Assembly (NCBI GenBank): GCA_003223115.1
Contig: QHXW01000248.1
Span: 1-43,251, forward strand
Direction: 5' to 3'
Length of the DNA stretch: 43,251 bases
DNA from: Acidobacteriota bacterium
Lineage (GTDB): Bacteria; Acidobacteriota; Terriglobia; Bryobacterales; Bryobacteraceae
Shown here: one piece after another, positions 17,918 to 25,699 of the stretch
Layout of the letters: each line of letters starts with the position of its first letter
Position numbering within the stretch: position 1 is the stretch's first letter
Notes under the pieces: model-generated
The model's database searches: none
What the model was told of the DNA's origin: nothing
What the model saw: only the letters and a program-made list of their open reading frames with translations
Translations under genes and position numbers: made by a program

Positions 17918-18916
17918 ATGAAAATTCTTGTCCTGTTCGATGTCGCGCGGCCTGCAGAATCCGATGAAGTCTTTACCGTGCGCTCGCTCAAGGACGAGGA
18001 TAAGCCTACCGAGGCCGACGTTCTCAGCTGCCTCAAACGCTTGGGCCACGATGTGGACACGCTGGCAGTTTTCGATAACGTCACCGCGATTGTGGACAAA
18101 TTGAAGGCCTACACGCCGGACGTGGTGTTCAACCTTTCGGAGTCGTTCTATCATGACCGCTCGCACGAGCCGAACATCCCGGCGCTGCTGGAATTGATGA
18201 ACGTAGCTTATACGGGAGCCGGGCCCGAAGCCTTGCTTCTGTGCAAAGACAAGGTCCTCAGCAAGAAAGTGCTCGCGTACCATAAGGTCCGGTCGCCGCA
18301 TTTCGTCGTCTCACACCGGGCGCATCCGCTGCGCCGCCTCCGCCGCTTCATCTACCCGGCCTTCGTCAAGCCGGTATGCGAAGAATCCTCCGACGGCATC
18401 AGCCGGGCGTCATTTGCCCGCGACGAAGTCGAGGCCGTTGAGCGCGCGCGATTCATTCACCAGAAGTTCGGCTGCGATGCTTTGATCGAGGAGTACATCG
18501 AAGGCCGGGAACTGTACATCAGCGTGATCGGAAATCATCGACTACGCGTATTTCCGCCGCGCGAGATTTTCTTCAGCCAGGTGCCGGAGGACATTCCGAA
18601 GTTCGCTACCTTTCACGCGAAATGGAACAGAGCCTACCGCAAAAAATGGGGTATCAGCAACGGAGCCGCCAAGGAATTACCGGAAGGCGTGGAGGATGAC
18701 CTGGCGCGGCTTGGCCGGAAGGTCTACCGCGTACTCAAGATCCGGGGATTTGGGCGCATCGACGTGCGCCTGACGCCGCAGGGAGAGATCTTCGTCATCG
18801 AAGCCAATCCGAATCCGTCTTTGGCGGAGGATGAGGACTTCGCTCAGTCGGCCTGCAACGCGGGAATCGGGTATGACGCCTTGATCCAGGAAATTCTGGA
18901 CGCGGCATTCGTCTAA
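17918..18916 (+). CDS. ATP-grasp ligase, D-alanine-D-alanine ligase-like
   Basis: This is a 332-residue protein. The N-terminal Rossmann-like half has DVVFNLSESFYHDRSHEPN, equivalent to the 'FN.ahG..gEdG' region of Ddl, and VAYTGAGPEALLLCKDK. The ATP-grasp half contains YPAFVKPVCEESSDGISRAS (Lys and the Gly-rich-like loop), LIEEYIEGRELYISVIGN and the Mg-binding EANPNPSLAEDEDFAQSA. These are the hallmarks of carboxylate-amine ligases that make a peptide bond via an acyl phosphate. Replacement of the EVNTxPG of true Ddl by EANPNPS argues for a different substrate than D-Ala. It is translationally linked to the upstream metallopeptidase (3-nt gap). A true ddl would normally sit in a mur cluster, which is absent here. 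Confidence 0.85.
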   Translation: MKILVLFDVARPAESDEVFTVRSLKDEDKPTEADVLSCLKRLGHDVDTLAVFDNVTAIVDKLKAYTPDVVFNLSESFYHDRSHEPNIPALLELMNVAYTGAGPEALLLCKDKVLSKKVLAYHKVRSPHFVVSHRAHPLRRLRRFIYPAFVKPVCEESSDGISRASFARDEVEAVERARFIHQKFGCDALIEEYIEGRELYISVIGNHRLRVFPPREIFFSQVPEDIPKFATFHAKWNRAYRKKWGISNGAAKELPEGVEDDLARLGRKVYRVLKIRGFGRIDVRLTPQGEIFVIEANPNPSLAEDEDFAQSACNAGIGYDALIQEILDAAFV

Positions 18917-18980
18917 TCTAAGGCTGCGGGATCGTCTGCAGCCGCTGTTGATCCATGTTCGAAAGCACCCGCGACGCTGT

Positions 18981-19673
18981 CTATTTCCTGGAAGGCGTGT
19001 TCGCTTTGCTCCATTGCCTGTTCCGGTAATACCCGACTATGTTCGGGTAGAACTCACGCACGAAGTTGATCCCCGCCAATGTGCCGTACCAGAGCGAATA
19101 GTTGATAGCGACGTTGTTCCAACCTTGCCAGCTTGCCGGCGACCACATCAGCGGAATGGTGGATCCTGCCGCTCCACCCAGGAACGAAGAGGCCGAGAAA
19201 CGGTAATGGCCGGCGTTGTTGTGCGCCGCGTATGGCGAAACAATCACGTGCGCCAGCCTGGCTCCGAAGCGGTCTCTGCCTGAACGGAAGTAGCGGTTAT
19301 CCTCACGGAACACTGCGGATGTGCCATAGGTGGTAGTGTTCGCGACAAAATTGCTGCCGTAGCTGCTGGCGACACGAACTCCATAGGGACCCCATCCTTG
19401 ACCCCATTCATGAGGGCTGTCTAGCCCTTGGCCGATTGCGCCGCCGAACAGGGCCGACAATCCCGCATAGGCCGAGAAACTGAGGAAGGCGAAATGATCG
19501 AATCTTTTCTCTTCGGTAATCTTGCGCCATGGCTCCGGTGCTGGCTTGGCCAGTAGCTTCAGGTATGCCGGCAAGCCGCTCGCATCGAGAGTTGGATCAG
19601 CAGGACCGGCGGTCTGCGCGGAACAGATCAATGCACCGGAAAGCAAAAGCCCGAGCAGGTAGTTGGTTCTCAC
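18981..19673 (-). CDS. Secreted protein of unknown function
   Basis: At 230 residues, this is a protein I do not assign to a family. The N-terminus (YLLGLLLSGALICSAQ) is a signal peptide. The mature part is rich in aromatic and small residues (FLSFSAYAGLSALFGGAIGQ, WSPASWQGWNNVAINYSLW, YGTLAGINFVREFYPNIVGY), with weakly amphipathic or hydrophobic stretches. That fits an outer-membrane or membrane-associated protein. It is convergent with the ATP-grasp gene (64 bp between stops). A GTG start at 19673 is the first that keeps the signal peptide. The frame is clean, in contrast to the debris beginning directly upstream of it. Confidence 0.65.
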   Translation of the reverse strand: MRTNYLLGLLLSGALICSAQTAGPADPTLDASGLPAYLKLLAKPAPEPWRKITEEKRFDHFAFLSFSAYAGLSALFGGAIGQGLDSPHEWGQGWGPYGVRVASSYGSNFVANTTTYGTSAVFREDNRYFRSGRDRFGARLAHVIVSPYAAHNNAGHYRFSASSFLGGAAGSTIPLMWSPASWQGWNNVAINYSLWYGTLAGINFVREFYPNIVGYYRNRQWSKANTPSRK

Positions 19674-19796
19674 TGATGCTTCAGAATATCAGGATCGGTT
19701 TTCTGATGCGGTCGAGCGAAGTAGGCGCCCGGCTCATGACGGCATGCTTTCGATTTGGGGAATTGTGTCGGCAGCCGTTTTTTCGGGGTCACGGAC

Positions 19797-20245
19797 CTAT
19801 TTGGATCGCAGGTAAACGTGGCCCTCCGCCGCCAGAGGCTCCTGAACGCTCCAAGTGAGCCGATTCTGGTCTGCGGCCGCCTGTGTGCCCCGGATCTTCC
19901 GAGCCCGATCGCGGGCCCGCTTCGCCTCTCGATTTAGTTTCAGTTACTACTGCGTCGCTCTTCAGCAAATCCGCTACGAACGCATGTTCGGGTCCATACG
20001 TTTTCTCAGGCGACGCCAAAACACGTTCCATGGACACCTTTGCGTTCCGGTGATTCCCCATCATGTATTGGAGGACTATTGGAGCGGCGCCAGGCTGGCC
20101 CAACTCCGAATCAGCACGGGATGATCCGGCGCGAGCGTCTTCTCTAACCGGCGTATAGCTGCCAGCTCATGGCAGAGGGCATCGGCATACCGACCCGTGC
20201 GCATTTCGATTGCCGCCAAATCGTGCCACCATGCGTAATTGATTG
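19797..20245 (-). pseudogene. TPR protein, C-terminal fragment, frameshifted
   Basis: On the minus strand one frame reads WWHDLAAIEMRTGRYADAL, LAPDHPVLIRSWASLAPLQ. After an 11-bp insertion comes YMMGNHRNAKVSMERVLAS, EKTYGPEHAFVADLLKSDAVV. After a further shift the rest is KLNREAKRARDRARKIRGTQ and then AAADQNRLTWSVQ to a stop at 19797. This is a kinesin-light-chain-like TPR array ending. The N-terminal part is missing here, but a signal peptide plus the first TPRs of a similar protein lies 50 bp away on the opposite strand (20297-20550). Together they look like the two ends of one gene turned against each other. Confidence 0.7.
20066..20084. repeat. 11-bp imperfect tandem duplication in the TPR pseudogene
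   Basis: TATTGGAGGAC is followed directly by TATTGGAG. On the coding (minus) strand the expected APLQYMMG is split by the extra 11 bp, which add a TAG and shift the frame. Confidence 0.75.
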
Positions 20246-20296
20246 AAGGCATTCAACGGCGCGTATCTGCAGGGCACAGCCAGCATATGGTTGTGC

Positions 20297-20550
20297 ATGA
20301 TCTCAAGAATCACGCTGGTGGTTTTCGCGGCCAGCCTGCTGTTCGCTCAGCAAACGAATTGGATAGCGACCGGAAATTCGTGCACTGGACAAGGGTAAAT
20401 CGGAGGAGGCCGCCGCTGACTTTGCACAGGCGCTGGATGCAAATGTCCGAGCGGGAGCATCGTCCGAGAATCTGTTACACCTGCGGGTGACGTTGGCGAC
20501 GGCATACATGGAAGCCGGGGCGTATCGCGACTGGAGGTTGTCCTGGGTTG
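20297..20550 (+). pseudogene. TPR protein, N-terminal fragment with signal peptide
   Basis: An ATG at 20297 begins MISRITLVVFAASLLFAQQ, a signal peptide. After one frameshift near 20370 the frame continues IRALDKGKSEEAAADFAQAL, NLLHLRVTLATAYMEAG and AYRD, which is the start of a TPR array. The match stops at about 20550, just before an A/T pentamer run. The piece is oriented opposite to the TPR C-terminal fragment at 19797-20245. Confidence 0.7.
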
Positions 20551-20559
20551 GCGTTTCAT

Positions 20560-20585
20560 AAAAAAAAATAAAATAAAATAAAATT
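20560..20585. repeat. A-rich pentanucleotide microsatellite
   Basis: A run of A is followed by about three AAAAT units. It marks the end of the TPR N-terminal fragment and is strikingly AT-rich for this GC-rich DNA. Confidence 0.8.
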
Positions 20586-20684
20586 AGGAACAATCATCGC
20601 GGAAACTCGTCTTAATCTTCTTACGGTCTAGAGGGCCCCGCGTTGTCCGGAGAGTGTTTCTGCATTCGACCTGACGACATCTGG

Positions 20685-20694
20685 CCTAGCTAGG
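20685..20694. repeat. CCTAGCTAGG (duplicated CTAG)
   Basis: CTAG is directly repeated between C and G, giving a 10-bp palindrome. It equals a CCTAGG site with its CTAG core doubled. It lies in debris between TPR and TIGR03437 fragments. Confidence 0.75.
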
Positions 20695-20759
20695 CAACAA
20701 GGGTCCGCTTGCCGGTAGCCACTCGGGCCAATCGCAGTCCGCAGCGGGCGGTAATATTG

Positions 20760-21066
20760 TGATCAACGCGTATGTATTCGACTCGCATCAACGGCTGTAC
20801 GTGGCCAACGATCCCCTGCAGCAACATTTCCGGCGGGCTGTATCTGGTGCTTTGCAGTACTGGTCTTCGAGGGGCGAAATCGACGGCGAGTATCGGCGGA
20901 ATCGCCGGTGGCATGGTCAGGCCCGCAGTTGACCTTTATGGGGCTCGACCACGTTAACCTGAACGTGGGACCTCTCCCCCGCGGCATTCAGACCTACTCG
21001 GATGTGCCGGTAGTGGTTTCGTTTGACGGACAAGCGACCAATGCGGTGAGTGTTCGCTTCCAGTAG
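20760..21066 (+). pseudogene. TIGR03437 domain fragment
   Basis: The pieces are GGLYLVLCSTGLRG, the usual 'vYLvLyGTGlRg' block, followed in another frame by LTFMGLDHVNLNVGPLPRG and VVVSFDGQATNAVSVRFQ to a TAG at 21064-21066. That is the end of a TIGR03437 domain as found at the C-terminus of many secreted acidobacterial proteins. The preceding 100 bp may be the same gene but I cannot align it by eye. No N-terminal partner is present. Confidence 0.7.
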
Positions 21067-21086
21067 CAGCACTCTCGCGGACGCAG

Positions 21087-21791
21087 TTACTCGGAGCCCT
21101 GCTCGCCCCGAAGTTTCGCGTCGCCCGGCTCCCTCTCCACATTCAGCGCATAGGCAACAATCGTTCTGCCGCGCACTCCCTCGGCCTCCAGCGTGGCCAG
21201 CAGTTCGCCTTCGAGTCCTTCGGGGTCGACCGTCACCGCACATCGTTCCATCTCTTCATCCGTCGCGCCCGTGTAGCACAACTCGCACGCGGCAAGGGTG
21301 TCTTCGCTCACCCGGGTGGCGGCTCCAAACGTCCGGCATGTAATGGGTCGCGCCGCATAGAGGTCGCAGAGGCCAGAATCAGGGTCGAGAGCCGGACAGG
21401 CGACATGATCCATAGATGACGGAAGATTTTCCTCATCCCGCAGCGCACCCGTAGCGAGGTCGCCCGGATAATCTGGCGCAATAGCCGTAACATACGCCGA
21501 ACTGCGCGCACGCACACGTTCCGCGCGAGCCGGATCCGCCGCATCCAGGGCCATGAGTCCTTCACGCAGCCGCAGCGCGTCGAGCTGTGTAATCGCAAAC
21601 GGTCCGAAGCAGCACTGGGTACACCCCCGGGGTACGCCCTAGGGGTACGCGCTAGGGGTACGCCCCCGCCGGCACACGACCCAATCGCCGCTGCGGCACT
21701 CTCCTTCCGCCGTGACATCGGTAATGCCGGCCAAGAGCTGGCGGTCACCGGACTGGATCTGAATCAGCGCTTGCATGGCCTGCTCCATCAT
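21087..21791 (-). pseudogene. YkgJ-like cysteine-cluster protein interrupted by a tandem repeat
   Basis: The minus-strand frame begins with two ATG codons at 21791 and runs QAMQALIQIQSGDRQLLAGI, SGDWVVCRRG. It then enters three 13-bp repeats with an in-frame TAG and resumes CTQCCFGPFAITQLDALRLR, HVACPALDPDSGLCDLYAAR, PITCRTFGA. YkgJ/CxxCxxCC proteins bind a metal or Fe-S centre through these cysteines. The insertion falls exactly inside the first cysteine cluster, between CRRG and CTQCC. As 3 x 13 = 39 bp, the frame is preserved; only the TAG at 21639-21641 stops it. An internal ATG at 21554 could start a shorter product lacking the first cluster. The gene follows the SpoIIE-type phosphatase on the same strand. 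Confidence 0.75.
21627..21665. repeat. Three 13-bp tandem repeats inside the YkgJ-like gene
   Basis: Units ccggggtacgccc, taggggtacgcgc and taggggtacgccc abut, preceded by a partial unit gggtacaccc, which is probably the original sequence. Unit junctions create CTAG. Copy number would control both reading frame and stop. Confidence 0.88.
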
Positions 21792-21849
21792 GATCTGCTC
21801 AATACGGATCTGTTTATATGATCGCGCAGGCCGGCGTCTGTGCCGCCGG

Positions 21850-23166
21850 TCAGCGGCCCCCGTCTCCTCGGCATTTCGCCACAATCAACGTGATGTCGTC
21901 GTCTTGCTCATGTGGACTGAACCGCTGAACTTCATCGACAATCGACGCGATCACGGCCTGTGCGGGCAGTTCCCGATGCCTCTCGAGTGCTTCGATCAAG
22001 CGCTGTTCTCCGAATTCCTCTCCCGCCTCGTTGAACGATTCGGTGATTCCATCGGTGTAGAGTACCAGCGTGTCCCCCGGAAACAGCCGGCGCTCAGTGA
22101 TCGAACAATCCCATTCCTTGAAGAGTCCCAGCACGGTGCCGGTGGAATCGAGCCGTTCAATGGTCCTGTCGTGGCGAAGGAGTAAAGCCGCCAGATGACC
22201 GCAGTTCGCATAGCGCAACCGCCGCATCTTGTCGTCATATTCGGCAAAGAAGAGCGTGGCGTAGGCGCTTTCGTGTGTATTCTCAAAAAAGAGCTGATTC
22301 ACAGAGCGCAGCAAACGCTCGGGCTCTTCCAGGGCGATGGCGCACTGGCTGCGAAGATTCGCCTGCAGATTGGCCATGAGCAGAGCAGCGGCGATTCCTT
22401 TGCCTGAAATATCGGCGATCACCAACCCGAAGCGCCCTCGGCCCAGATCAAGAAAATCGTGGTAATCGCCGCCTACCTGGCGAGCTTGGATGCAAGTACC
22501 TGCATATTCCAGAGTCTCCACAGCCGGCAGTGTTTGAGGGAAGAGCCGGGCTTGCACTTGATTTGCAATCTCCAATTCCTGTGTCGCGCGGCGTTCAGAT
22601 TCCACCTTCTCGGCGAGCTGCCGGCGTTGCGCCTCGATCTCCCGATTCACCTCGTCGAAGCCCACCAGCGCAAAAGAGTTTCCATCCCCATCCCTGAACC
22701 GCGTGAATATTCCGCCCCACACCGGCGAGTTCGCCTCGGGCGCGGTCGACGGGAAAGTAGAGGGAGGCGGCACCTGGCGCTCATACTTGACGCGCCTCAA
22801 GCGGGGCGTAAAGAGAAACCGAACACCACGCTTGCGCCATTCTTCAAATTTGCCAATCACGTCCTCGGTGACGAAAACAATTCCCGTGGCCCGGCCGATG
22901 AGGTTGTACTGCTTGGAGTGTGGCGGAGGCGCGATCAGCGTGAGCACGGCACTCCCGTCGGGAGGCGCGACAGCTACCCACCGGTCACCGGATTGGAGCT
23001 TGGCGTCGAAGGCCAGATTGAATCCGAGCTGGTCCACATAGAAGTGTAAGCTTTGGTCCTGATCCCGAACGAAAACGTTGACGGCGTGAATGCCAAGAAA
23101 GGGGTGCTGCCGACCCGGACGGGTGCTCCTTGTACCTGCGGCATTCGGTGAAGGGAAGTCGTCCAT
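21850..23166 (-). CDS. SpoIIE-type PP2C phosphatase with N-terminal VOC domain
   Basis: This is a 438-residue protein. Residues ~22-175 form a VOC/glyoxalase-like domain (GIHAVNVFVRDQDQSLHFYV, then FTRFRDGDGNSFALVGF). A short coiled coil follows (residues 175-205, EIEAQRRQLAEKVESERRAT). From ~205 there is a PP2C/SpoIIE phosphatase: QARLFPQTLPAVETLEYAG, GGDYHDFLDLG, FGLVIADISGKGIAAALLMA, DTLVLYTDGITESFNEAG and DDDITLIVAK. The metal-binding Asp residues are all present. The architecture suggests small-molecule sensing by the VOC part controlling a phosphatase that acts on anti-sigma-antagonist-like partners; none is encoded nearby. TATAAT lies 7 nt before the ATG, suggesting a leaderless transcript. 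It sits directly downstream of two dead cpaE-like genes and is itself intact. Confidence 0.87.
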   Translation of the reverse strand: MDDFPSPNAAGTRSTRPGRQHPFLGIHAVNVFVRDQDQSLHFYVDQLGFNLAFDAKLQSGDRWVAVAPPDGSAVLTLIAPPPHSKQYNLIGRATGIVFVTEDVIGKFEEWRKRGVRFLFTPRLRRVKYERQVPPPSTFPSTAPEANSPVWGGIFTRFRDGDGNSFALVGFDEVNREIEAQRRQLAEKVESERRATQELEIANQVQARLFPQTLPAVETLEYAGTCIQARQVGGDYHDFLDLGRGRFGLVIADISGKGIAAALLMANLQANLRSQCAIALEEPERLLRSVNQLFFENTHESAYATLFFAEYDDKMRRLRYANCGHLAALLLRHDRTIERLDSTGTVLGLFKEWDCSITERRLFPGDTLVLYTDGITESFNEAGEEFGEQRLIEALERHRELPAQAVIASIVDEVQRFSPHEQDDDITLIVAKCRGDGGR

Positions 23167-23173
23167 CGGAGCA

Positions 23174-23179
23174 ATTATA
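23174..23179 (-). promoter_or_regulatory. TATAAT box 7 nt upstream of the VOC-SpoIIE start
   Basis: On the minus strand a perfect TATAAT is followed by 7 nt (TGCTCCG) and the ATG at 23166. No Shine-Dalgarno fits. No clear -35 is visible. The box overlaps the end of the upstream cpaE-like pseudogene. Confidence 0.45.
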
Positions 23180-24193
23180 AGGTCTGGGCTTCACCGCAAG
23201 CGCGAGCGATCTGGTACGGCTCGCCGTGAGGGAGGAGCGCAAGGCCGGCGATCGAGGCGGATGGGTTGAGCGGGGCGCGATTGACGATTATGGCCCCGAT
23301 CTGCGGCACGCCGGTCCACGATTCAATGATCTGCACAATCATTTTGGCTGCCTGCATGCAGATCGGATCTCTCTCGATCACCAGTGCCAAAACGTCAGAC
23401 GCCTGGATGACGGCAACAATGACGTCGGCCATCCGGGCGAATGTTGCAAATATGGCCTTCGCATGAGCCTGCCCAAGGTCCTGGGAATGTTACACGGTCT
23501 GCGGGCCGAACAGAAGGCTCAGTCCCGGAATGGCCCTGTACGGCCACAGGCAAGACGCAGCCTTCGTCTCCCCAATCGCCGCTGGTTCCATGTTCAGCAA
23601 ACCTGTGATATTTCGCGTTTGACCCTGCGGCCGAAAGAATTGCGAGAGTTCCGAGCGTGGGCCGAAACAATGTTATTTCGCCCTGCCAGAACAGAACCCA
23701 CATTCAGCGCGACGGTCGTGGTGCCGACTCCGCCTTTGGCTCCCAACAATGTGATCATCGTTGCGGCCTTTCGCGCCTCCACATGGATGGAGTCAAGCGG
23801 GCGGCGGTGCCTTTCAAGTACCGATTGCAGAAGATGCTCGAGATCGGTCGCGCATCGTTCCTTGATCATGTAATCTGCAGCGCCGGCGCGCACCGCGCTC
23901 AGGGCAAGTCTTCCTCCTCGGCGCGGCATAACACCAAAATAGGCAGGTCTGGCTCCCCATGATGAAGCTTGTGAAAATGGCTTAGTCTTTCGTCGCTCTC
24001 GCCGCGGGGCAACGAGAGATCCAGCAGCACCAGGTTCACACAGCCGCCCCCAAGCCGGGCCAGGCCGGTTGGCACGCTTCCCACGCATTTGCAATCTAAA
24101 CCGGCCCTCTTGATGTGACAGAGCCTCCCGAATCGGCTCGATACTGGCCCGTTCGTCTTGAATCAGCAGCAAAACCGACACGTTCTTGTTCAT
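23175..24193 (-). pseudogene. CpaE/TadZ-like pilus assembly ATPase, copy 1, broken
   Basis: Joined frames give an N-terminal receiver-like domain (NVSVLLLIQDERASIEPIRE; VNLVLLDLSLPRGESDE; PDLPILVLCRAEEEDL; ALSAVRAGAADYMIKE). A MinD/ParA-type ATPase follows, with a deviant Walker A: MITLLGAKGGVGTTTVALNV. Then come FGPQTV, ADVIVA, SDVLALVIERDPICMQAAKM and WTGVPQIGAIIVNRAPLNPS. Frameshifts fall near 24095, 23905 and 23670, a stop lies near 23485, and an internal deletion is likely after ADVIVA. CpaE/TadZ proteins localise the Tad pilus. A second broken copy lies just upstream on the same strand, and broken tadB/tadC lie at 1.3-3.1 kb. Confidence 0.8.
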
Positions 24194-24971
24194 GCTCTGG
24201 GGCTGCATAGTTCAGTTCTCGTGATCTAACTGCGATGCCTTATGCGTCCTGCGAAATTTTTCCGCAAACGACAGCAGGGGCTGAAGGGCTGCCCTTCTTC
24301 TCCGGAAGCCCGGCTATTTGTCGTGCCAGGATGGCGATTTCCTGGCGTATGTGGCTATTCTCACCCGGCAGATTCCGCAGAACACAGGAGTTATGCAATT
24401 CTTCGCTGTTCCGGGGCAGGCTCGCAAATACATGAGTGCCAAAGATTTGTTTCAACTGTCTTCCGGACAACGAATGCGTTTCTTCAATCTGGTTCACGAC
24501 GATGCAGGAGGCGATACCCTACCACGTCTGCTTTCACCAAGGCGTCGATGACCCGCCTGGCTTCATAAAATAAAGAGCGGGAATACCGGATGGTGGTGAC
24601 GACAAACACCTGGTTTACGATGTTCAGGACTCCGGCGGAAGTGCCGTTCAGCCTTCCCAGATCGAGCACCCAGTCGTACATCGAGCGTACCCTGGTGAGC
24701 AATTGGCGTATATTCGCGGCTTGCAACTCGCCGGCGCCCATCAGGCACGGTGACAGTACATGCAGGTCGTCAGCGGCCTTGGTCACGACCTGTTCCCAGG
24801 ACGCCCGGTCTAGATCATGAACGATGCCGATGGCGTCCAGAATGGAGTATTTACCCCAGCCGGCTTGAGCATCCAAGTCGGCCAGCAGCAGAACCTTCTT
24901 GCCGGTTTGGTGACGCAACTCTGACGCCAGGTTACAAGCGACCGTAGTGGTGCCGACTCCTCCTTTGGCGC

Positions 24972-24979
24972 CTAACTAA
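24972..24979. repeat. CTAACTAA (TTAG doubled on the coding strand)
   Basis: A 4-bp direct duplication. With one copy the cpaE copy 2 frame reads IIGVLGAKGGVG (deviant Walker A); with two it is shifted. Confidence 0.9.
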
Positions 24980-25356
24980 CACGCCAATGATGTGGGTTTC
25001 ACCTGATGACCCTTCCGCGGCGTTATTGGCGGTCTGTTTGCGCCTGACCATGCATATCGCACTGCTCTTACGAGCAGGTCGCGCGTGCAGGTGCTCTTGA
25101 TGAGGTAATCGGTCAGCTCCGTCTTGGAGCATCTGTAAAGGCAGCGGCTCACTGTCGCCAGCGCTCAGAACAATCAAGGGGACATTGTGACCATCAGCTC
25201 TGATCCTGGTAAATGTTTCCAATCCTTCGCTGTCCGGGAGGTCGAGATCGAGAAGAACCAAGTCCACGCCGCCCTGGCTCAGGCGATTCAAGCCGATGGC
25301 CAAGGAACCGGTCTAGTTCAGGGCAAACGCGGTTTCTCCGCCGGGAGAGAGCCACC

Positions 25357-25366
25357 TCTAGCTAGA
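25357..25366. repeat. TCTAGCTAGA (duplicated CTAG)
   Basis: CTAG is doubled between T and A, giving the exact product expected if a TCTAGA site were cut to a CTAG overhang, filled and re-joined. It puts a stop in the receiver domain of cpaE copy 2. Confidence 0.85.
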
Positions 25367-25699
25367 CCAGTTCGGCGTAGTCAGAACTGTCTTCAATGAG
25401 CAGAATTGTCAGGGTCTTTCTTTGCATTTGTGTGGCTGCCCTTTTCGAAACGACCTCCGAACCGTTAGATAGTTTTCGGGCGCCGGGTACTTATTCGGCT
25501 TAAATTAGGGAAAGCGTTACCTAACCTTTGCTCGCTTATTAGCTCGCGTGGACGATCTCGCTCGTTCTCAGGACGCCGAAGCTGTTTCCCAGCCGGCTGA
25601 GCCACACTAGACAAAGATCGGAGATCCCTGGTGGAGCATTCCGGATGGCGCACCCGAAGCGAACGGTCGAATCGGTCGGTGGGCTGATAACGTAGGCGC

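Larger units (their letters stand above)
24240..25427 (-). pseudogene. CpaE/TadZ-like pilus assembly ATPase, copy 2, broken
   Basis: The start ATG at 25427 gives KTLTILLIEDSSDYAEL, a receiver domain with its acidic pocket. A doubled CTAG at 25357-25366 stops it. It resumes LAIGLNRLSQGGVDLVLLDL, DLPDSEGLETFTRI, VPLIVLSAGDSEPLPLQMLQ, then (shifted) DYLIKSTCTRDLLVRAVRYA. The ATPase half starts THIIGVL; a duplicated TTAG shifts the frame before GAKGGVGTTTVACNLASEL. It continues VLLLADLDAQAG, KYSILDAIG, LHVLSPCLMGAGELQAANIR, YDWVLDLGRLNGTSAGVLN, RRVIDALVKADVV, and ends KQIFGTHVFASLPRNSEEL and IAILARQIAGLPEKKG. An AACTAG within this copy may be a TGG (Trp) codon turned to TAG. It is a tandem paralogue of copy 1. 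Confidence 0.82.

Noticed and set aside
21627-21665. CRISPR-like array
   Set aside because: Units are 13 bp, abut without spacers and lie inside a coding sequence.
24235-25366. TAG codons in cpaE copy 2 and ykgJ as sites of stop-codon recoding
   Set aside because: The same genes also contain frameshifts or an inserted repeat, and intact genes in the window use TAG as their terminator (for example at 17912).
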